From Mugil cephalus (Eukaryota; Chordata; Actinopteri; Mugiliformes; Mugilidae): a stretch of 64,000 nt of DNA. The position numbers and the translations under genes were made by a program. The notes beneath the pieces are model-generated. The model made no database searches and was not told where the DNA came from. It saw only the letters and a program-made list of their open reading frames with translations. Shown here one piece after another: positions 58,070 through 64,000 of the stretch (the first letter of the stretch is position 1; each line of letters begins with the position of its first letter). Location: contig NC_061770.1 of assembly GCF_022458985.1 (NCBI RefSeq), positions 37,429,599-37,493,598 on the forward strand, given 5' to 3'.

Positions 58070-58074
58070 CCAAT
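58070..58074 (+). promoter_or_regulatory. CCAAT box upstream of NITR gene 11
   Basis: GAACCAATCAGA lies about 105 bases before the start codon. The same CCAATCA is found at 60865-60871 and 63687-63693 in front of genes 12 and 13 and, in another context, in front of genes 1-9. Two ISRE-like GTGAAA words are near but unconvincing. Confidence 0.4.
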
Positions 58075-58177
58075 CAGACTTCACATATTTAGTGAAATGT
58101 AGGACAAAGGTGCAATCTGCTGCTGCCTCAGTAGTTTAGAACACTGGCTCAGAGTGAGAGTAGGAGAAGCAGACAAG

Positions 58178-59598
58178 ATGATGGTGTTCATTGCAAACAT
58201 CTTCCTCTTCTGGTTGTTGTGTAAGTAGCATATATTAACTTACAGCATCTTTTCATCACAGTCTTGAGACACAAAGCTGATTATATTCTGTCTGTTTATT
58301 TCAGGTGAGGCAAAGCTGAGTGAAATCTCTCAGCCTGAGTCGTTGAAAACACTGAACCTTGGAGACTCAGCTATGATTAAATGCCACATAAAGAGTAAAA
58401 TGACAAAAAGGGTGTGGTACAAACTGACTACAGAGAGGAAACTGCAGCTCGTTGCAACACTCGATTCCTACTATAATCGGCGCATGTTCGCCGATGAATT
58501 TCAGCACCGTTACTCTGTCCAGTTTGACGAGCTCAACTGTCACCTGATCATATCTAGAACGTCGTGGGACGATGTTGGAACGTACTTCTGTGGAGTGCTG
58601 CTCTTAAATGACATTGAGTTTGGATCAGGAACCCTTTTGATGCTTAAAGGTATTAATTCACAGTAACTGATTATTAAATCTAATTTCAGTTTAATAATGC
58701 TAATGACAATGCAATTCATTGTGTGTCTTTTTCAAGGTGCAAAGATGGTCAGTGACTCTGTCGTCCAGCTGCCTCCATCTCAGTCAGTCCAGTCTGGAGA
58801 CTCTCTGACCCTCAGCTGTTCAGTTCACACTGAATGCACGGCAGAATACATGAATGTCATGTGGCTGAAAAACTCTGATCATTCTGCCCCTGAAATGATT
58901 TACTCTGAAAATAACGGCAGTGCTTGTCAGAAGACTAAGAGTGGAGAAACCACTTGTGTGTACAACCTTCTCATGAGGAACATCAGCTCTGATGATGCTG
59001 GAGTTTACTACTGTGTGGTGACTTCATGTGGACAAATGCTACTGGGAAATGGGACCAAGCTCATCTTTAACTGTAAGTATGTTGTTAGTATATATGAAGG
59101 TATGATACGTATGAAGCTCCCGTATTGTACGCAACATGATTCGAACAGCTGTATATACTGCATATATACACCGTGTTGCCTAATTTTGCAGATGGCACGG
59201 ACTCTCCAGACGTTGGCCGTGTTTGTATTTTGGTGCCCACCATCCTGCTGGGAGCTTATCTGGCTTTCGTAGTGTGCATGATCAGTAAGAGACACTGCTT
59301 CATTGTATCTATACATTTCATTCATTCAACGTGTCATTAATTAAGGACTATTGTTGTCTTTCAGAATCTTGTGAATCCTCAGAAGGATATTCTGCTCACT
59401 CTACAATCTATGCAGAGGTATCTGTTAGGCTTTCCTTTGCATCATACAGTATATACAACATAAACATGCAATCAACAGTGCTGTGACTATATCATTTTCC
59501 AGGTACAAGAAAACGAACATCTGAAGATCAAAAGATCAAAAAGACTGAGAGACGACACCTGGACTGAATGTGTGTACTCCACTGTAAAGCAGTACTAA
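58178..59598 (+). CDS. nitr: NITR gene 11, split V/I exons, ITSM tail
   Basis: Six exons: 58178-58220, 58305-58649 (V), 58737-59072 (I), 59192-59284 (transmembrane), 59365-59417, 59503-59598; all phases agree. V domain: AMIKCHIKS, VWYKLT, DDVGTYFCGVLLLND, ending with a proper FGSGTLLMLK. I domain: LSCSVHTEC, CQKTKSG, TCVYNLLMRN, YYCVVTSCG, LGNGTKLIFN. The transmembrane segment is VCILVPTILLGAYLAFVV with no charge. Exons 5 and 6 join to make STIYAEVQ, which fits T-x-Y-x-x-V (an ITSM); the end CVYSTV is ITIM-like. The poly(A) signal AATAAA is at 59720-59725. Another family with such domains is possible, but the joining-like motif and I-domain cysteines favour NITR. Confidence 0.85.
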
Positions 59599-61182
59599 TG
59601 AACGCTTTGTCTTCTCTTTTGCATTTTTAAAATGGCATCTTACTAGTGTGGCCTTTCAAGCAAGCTTACGCTTTACTTTTAATAACATTACGTACAATCA
59701 ATGTACAGCTTTACCCTGCAATAAACTCATTAAATAAGATATTCTAAAGACAAAACATGAAGTGCAGTTATTTCCACAATCACTGTGAAACAAGACAGCT
59801 CTAGACTCTCCTCAGTGGTGCCATTAGTTACTCTACCAATAGCAAATTTAGCACGAAAATATAAAGAAGCAGGGATCAAACTCATAAACATACAAACTGA
59901 CCAACAATGAAAAAGACAGTTTTCTTCAAATCTGTGCAGTACATCTGTAAAATCATCACAGGAAGCAAGTATTTGTCAACTGTTGCATAAACCTTTTTCA
60001 GGCAGTTGGCATTGTCAGGTCTGAGTCAGGGTATACTTAGGTCAGGCACTTTTTGTCGTTGTGTGGATGACTCTTCAAGCTTTTATAAATGATAAGAGTT
60101 TTTTATGACCTATTCAAGACAAAAGTAACACAGTTAACTCAAGTCCAATTATGCTATGTTACCAATATAACTGAAATCTTCTATAATAAAATGATCTGAT
60201 GTTGAATTAATTACATGAGTAGCCAGCACCAATGCTAGTAAGAACATAACTTGGTTGTTCTGGCTGCGATGTCAACTGTGGGACCTGAAGGTGTGTAGCT
60301 GTACCCACTAACCACAAGCAGAGGACGGTTCAAGTTATGAATACGAGAATGCAGGTAAGAGGGCATTCTTTTCTGAACAATGTGCTATGTAAAAGTAAGG
60401 CAATGTTTCCACTGTTAACACTGCACTGTGGTTTCCTGGTGAGAGGTTGCAGGTAGCATCACATTATACAGGTCAGCGGGAAGTAACTTTTGCATTTAGA
60501 GCACAAGAATGTAGGGCTGATCTGGTTTAAGCCAAGAAGCGTTAAACTCAAATGGTACTGCAGTATCGAGTGTTGTATAACACCAGGGTCCTTTTTTTTT
60601 CTACCATTAAATGAGAATACTAAAAGACTCATCACATGTGTGCTACACAGCGCCACGAAAAAATGAGGTCCCCAGGTGTGTTGAGAAGCATGCAACAAAA
60701 CTGCTGTTTTAACTCTGCCAACCTCATTGTGGTTCACATTGGTGTTAACCTTTATTATCAAAGTGCTGAAGACATATTGAGACAACACCATGAAGGGCCG
60801 CAAAGAAAGGGTCTTTGCTCTAGCGTGAAAAGCAAATCATGTTTCTCTAAATGAGGATGATGAACCAATCAGAACTTTGCACAGATTCACTAACACCAAG
60901 TTGTCCTACATTCCGCTACAGTCTGCTGCTGCTGCTTCAGTTGCTTCGAAAATCAGCTCGGAGAAGCAGGAGCCGAGAAGCAGACAAGATGATGATGTTC
61001 ATTGCAAACATCTTCCTCCTCTGTTTGTTGCGTAAGTAGCATATATACACTTATAGCATGTTTTCATCAGAGTCTGGAGACACAAAGCTGATTATATTCT
61101 ATCGTTATTTGTTTGTTTTTTTTCAGGTGGGGCACAGCTGAATGAAATCTCTCAGCCTGAGGCGCTGCAAACACTGAACCTT
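58881..61182 (+). repeat. 2.8-kb tandem duplication, first copy
   Basis: Sequence from within the I exon of gene 11 through the start of gene 12's V exon matches 61703-64000 with a constant shift of 2,822 bases (2,818 after a 4-base length change in the intron before the V exon). By eye I found about five substitutions, most at about 60130-60180. The repeat may continue beyond the window, because 64000 lies inside the matching stretch. Confidence 0.92.
59599..60988. repeat. Intergenic DNA, first copy of the tandem unit
   Basis: Non-coding except for the 5' end of gene 12. The same sequence is found at 62421-63810. The open frame at 60459-60803 and its copy at 63281-63625 have no recognisable features. 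Confidence 0.7.
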
Positions 61183-62420
61183 GGAGACACAGCTATGATT
61201 GAATGCTACATAAACAGTGTACTGACAAAAAGAGTTTGGTACAAACTGACTATAAAGAGGAGACTACAGCTTGTTGCAACTTTTAATTCTGACTATAATC
61301 ATACTACCTTTACTGATGAGCGTTATTCATTAAAGACTGATGGGGTCAACATGCATCTGATCATATCTAGAACATCGTGGGATGATGTTGGAACGTACTT
61401 CTGTGGAGTAGTGCTCTTGGATGACATTAAGTTTGGATCAGGGACCTTTCTGATTCTGAAAGGTATTTAGTCTCTGTAGCTGACTATTAAATCTTCATAG
61501 TTGCATGTTGTTTCAGTGTAATAATGCCAATGAGTGCAATCAATCTGGTTTCTTTTTCAAGGTGCAAAGATGGTCAGTCACTCTGTCGTCCAGCTGCCTC
61601 AGTCACAGTCAGTCCAGTCTGGAGACTCTCTGACCCTCAGTTGTTCAGTTCACACTGAATGCACAGAGCATGCGAGTATTATGTGGCTGAAAAACTCTGA
61701 TTATTCTGCCCCTGAAATGATTTACTCTGAAAATAACGGCAGTGCTTGTCAGAAGACTAAGAGTGGAGAAACCACTTGTGTGTACAACCTTCTCATGAGG
61801 AACATCAGCTCTGATGATGCTGGAGTTTACTACTGTGTGGTGACTTCATGTGGACAAATGCTACTGGGAAATGGGACCAAGCTCATCTTTAACTGTAAGT
61901 ATGTTGTTAGTATATATGAAGGTATGATACGTATGAAGCTCCCGTATTGTACGCAACATGATTCGAACAGCTGTATATACTGCATATATACACCGTGTTG
62001 CCTAATTTTGCAGATGGCACGGACTCTCCAGACGTTGGCCGTGTTTGTATTTTGGTGCCCACCATCCTGCTGGGAGCTTATCTGGCTTTCGTAGTGTGCA
62101 TGATCAGTAAGAGACACTGCTTCATTGTATCTATACATTTCATTCATTCAACGTGTCATTAATTAAGGACTATTGTTGTCTTTCAGAATCTTGTGAATCC
62201 TCAGAAGGATATTCTGCTCACTCTACAATCTATGCAGAGGTATCTGTTAGGCTTTCCTTTGCATCATACAGTATATACAACATAAACATGCAATCAACAG
62301 TGCTGTGACTATATCATTTTCCAGGTACAAGAAAACGAACATCTGAAGATCAAAAGATCAAAAAGACTGAGAGACGACACCTGGACTGAATGTGTGTACT
62401 CCACTGTAAAGCAGTACTAA
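60989..62420 (+). CDS. nitr: NITR gene 12, split V/I exons, ITSM tail
   Basis: Exons 60989-61031, 61127-61462 (V), 61562-61894 (I), 62014-62106, 62187-62239, 62325-62420, all in phase. Three ATGs are in a row at the start. The V domain differs clearly from gene 11's (MIECYINSVLTKRVWYKLT, GVVLLDDIKF, FGSGTFLILK). The I domain is nearly the same as in gene 11, and from 61703 on (mid I exon) it is identical. Tail motifs STIYAEVQ (across exons 5 and 6) and CVYSTV are therefore shared. Poly(A) signal at 62542-62547. The gene is head-specific but tail-shared, as expected after unequal crossing-over or conversion inside the I exon. Confidence 0.86.
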
Positions 62421-63810
62421 TGAACGCTTTGTCTTCTCTTTTGCATTTTTAAAATGGCATCTTACTAGTGTGGCCTTTCAAGCAAGCTTACGCTTTACTT
62501 TTAATAACATTACGTACAATCAATGTACAGCTTTACCCTGCAATAAACTCATTAAATAAGATATTCTAAAGACAAAACATGAAGTGCAGTTATTTCCACA
62601 ATCACTGTGAAACAAGACAGCTCTAGACTCTCCTCAGTGGTGCCATTAGTTACTCTACCAATAGCAAATTTAGCACGAAAATATAAAGAAGCAGGGATCA
62701 AACTCATAAACATACAAACTGACCAACAATGAAAAAGACAGTTTTCTTCAAATCTGTGCAGTACATCTGCAAAATCATCACAGGAAGCAAGTATTTGTCA
62801 ACTGTTGCATAAACCTTTTTCAGGCAGTTGGCATTGTCAGGTCTGAGTCAGGGTATACTTAGGTCAGGCACTTTTTGTCGTTGTGTGGATGACTCTTCAA
62901 GCTTTTATAAATGATAAGAGTTTTTTATGACCTATTCAAGACAAAAGTAATACAGTTAACTCAAGTCCAATTATGCTGTGTTACCAATATAAATGAAATC
63001 TTCTCTAATAAAATGATCTGATGTTGAATTAATTACATGAGTAGCCAGCACCAATGCTAGTAAGAACATAACTTGGTTGTTCTGGCTGCGATGTCAACTG
63101 TGGGACCTGAAGGTGTGTAGCTGTACCCACTAACCACAAGCAGAGGACGGTTCAAGTTATGAATACGAGAATGCAGGTAAGAGGGCATTCTTTTCTGAAC
63201 AATGTGCTATGTAAAAGTAAGGCAATGTTTCCACTGTTAACACTGCACTGTGGTTTCCTGGTGAGAGGTTGCAGGTAGCATCACATTATACAGGTCAGCG
63301 GGAAGTAACTTTTGCATTTAGAGCACAAGAATGTAGGGCTGATCTGGTTTAAGCCAAGAAGCGTTAAACTCAAATGGTACTGCAGTATCGAGTGTTGTAT
63401 AACACCAGGGTCCTTTTTTTTTCTACCATTAAATGAGAATACTAAAAGACTCATCACATGTGTGCTACACAGCGCCACGAAAAAATGAGGTCCCCAGGTG
63501 TGTTGAGAAGCATGCAACAAAACTGCTGTTTTAACTCTGCCAACCTCATTGTGGTTCACATTGGTGTTAACCTTTATTATCAAAGTGCTGAAGACATATT
63601 GAGACAACACCATGAAGGGCCGCAAAGAAAGGGTCTTTGCTCTAGCGTGAAAAGCAAATCATGTTTCTCTAAATGAGGATGATGAACCAATCAGAACTTT
63701 GCACAGATTCACTAACACCAAGTTGTCCTACATTCCGCTACAGTCTGCTGCTGCTGCTTCAGTTGCTTCGAAAATCAGCTCGGAGAAGCAGGAGCCGAGA
63801 AGCAGACAAG
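62421..63810. repeat. Intergenic DNA, second copy of the tandem unit
   Basis: Copy of 59599-60988; no gene is seen in it. About four of the substitutions that separate the two copies lie near 62950-63005. Confidence 0.7.
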
Positions 63811-64000
63811 ATGATGATGTTCATTGCAAACATCTTCCTCCTCTGTTTGTTGCGTAAGTAGCATATATACACTTATAGCATGTTTTCATCAGAGTCTGGA
63901 GACACAAAGCTGATTATATTCTATCGTTATTTGTTTTTTTTCAGGTGGGGCACAGCTGAATGAAATCTCTCAGCCTGAGGCGCTGCAAACACTGAACCTT
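63811..64000 (+). CDS. nitr: NITR gene 13, 5' part only
   Basis: Leader exon 63811-63853 and the first 56 bases of the V exon (63945 onward), matching gene 12 exactly in the coding part seen. The window ends inside the V exon. The intron is four bases shorter than gene 12's. Confidence 0.85.

Larger units (their letters stand above)
61703..64000 (+). repeat. 2.8-kb tandem duplication, second copy
   Basis: Second copy of 58881-61182. It runs to the end of the window, so the next gene's later V exon, I exon and tail are not seen. Confidence 0.92.

Noticed and set aside
59008-59325. A 105-residue minus-strand gene, repeated at 61830-62147
   Set aside because: It is the complement of the I and transmembrane exons of genes 11 and 12; the repeat comes from the tandem duplication.
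60459-60803. A 114-residue minus-strand gene repeated at 63281-63625
   Set aside because: Perfect repetition is explained by the tandem unit; composition and lack of features argue against a protein.
3028-62106. Activating NITRs
   Set aside because: None of the twelve transmembrane segments has a charged residue inside the membrane, and all tails are of the long, tyrosine-bearing type.
1-64000. CRISPR arrays, operons, bacterial promoters or tRNA and rRNA genes
   Set aside because: The DNA is animal nuclear sequence; direct repeats seen are gene units, microsatellites or mobile elements, and no tRNA or rRNA gene was recognised apart from the tRNA-like SINE head.

Overview
The window is vertebrate nuclear DNA, almost certainly from a teleost fish and probably a spiny-rayed one. 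It holds a same-strand (+) cluster of novel immune-type receptor (NITR) genes: twelve complete gene units plus the 5' end of a thirteenth cut by the window end. The clues are paired variable-type (V) and intermediate-type (I) immunoglobulin domains, the second ending in a joining-like motif (FGNGTKL), a transmembrane segment and a tyrosine-motif tail, all in split genes with GT-AG introns, set among teleost-type CR1/L2 and L1 LINEs, Tc1, ISL2EU and Gypsy elements.

Layout. Genes 1-9 (first ATGs at 2052, 9043, 13991, 19830, 28487, 35349, 41735, 46923, 51493) are one close subfamily with five exons: leader; V+I together in one exon; transmembrane; short tail exon; ITIM exon. Gene 10 (54332) has the same exon plan but is divergent and lacks a canonical ITIM. 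Genes 11-13 (58178, 60989, 63811) are a second subfamily in which V and I lie on separate exons and the tail carries an ITSM (TIYAEV) assembled across a splice junction. Genes 1, 3 and 8 look broken; nine (2, 4, 5, 6, 7, 9, 10, 11, 12) read through all exons.

Between the genes the flanks are repeated: each unit of the first subfamily has a similar 5' flank with RUNX-like, IRF-like and CCAAT motifs, and a similar 3' flank. These flanks are interrupted by mobile elements: CR1/L2-type LINE pieces (about 445-1478, 11310-12070, 17430-18480, 26374-27360, 33311-34500, 37655-37800), two Tc1 fossils carried along by a segmental duplication (18596-19410 and 27472-28160), a 3.2-kb inverted-repeat element (22314-25543), an ISL2EU-type transposon with SWIM/YqaJ and DDE parts (about 31700-33311), a broken Gypsy element (38991-41387), two solo LTRs with perfect 5-bp target duplications (13007-13521, 49420-49956), an L1-like fossil holding one of them, and a tRNA-like SINE (56915-57237).

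How it works together. The NITRs are expected to be lymphoid/NK-type cell-surface receptors. The V domain reads the ligand, the nearly invariant I domain and stalk present it, and most tails would recruit SH2-domain phosphatases for inhibition. The array grows by unequal crossing-over and is homogenised in the I domain, transmembrane segment and tail, while the V-domain loops equivalent to CDR1 and CDR3 stay very different. The last two units are separated by an almost perfect 2,822-bp tandem repeat, so the locus is still changing. All functional statements are inferred from sequence; no search was run.
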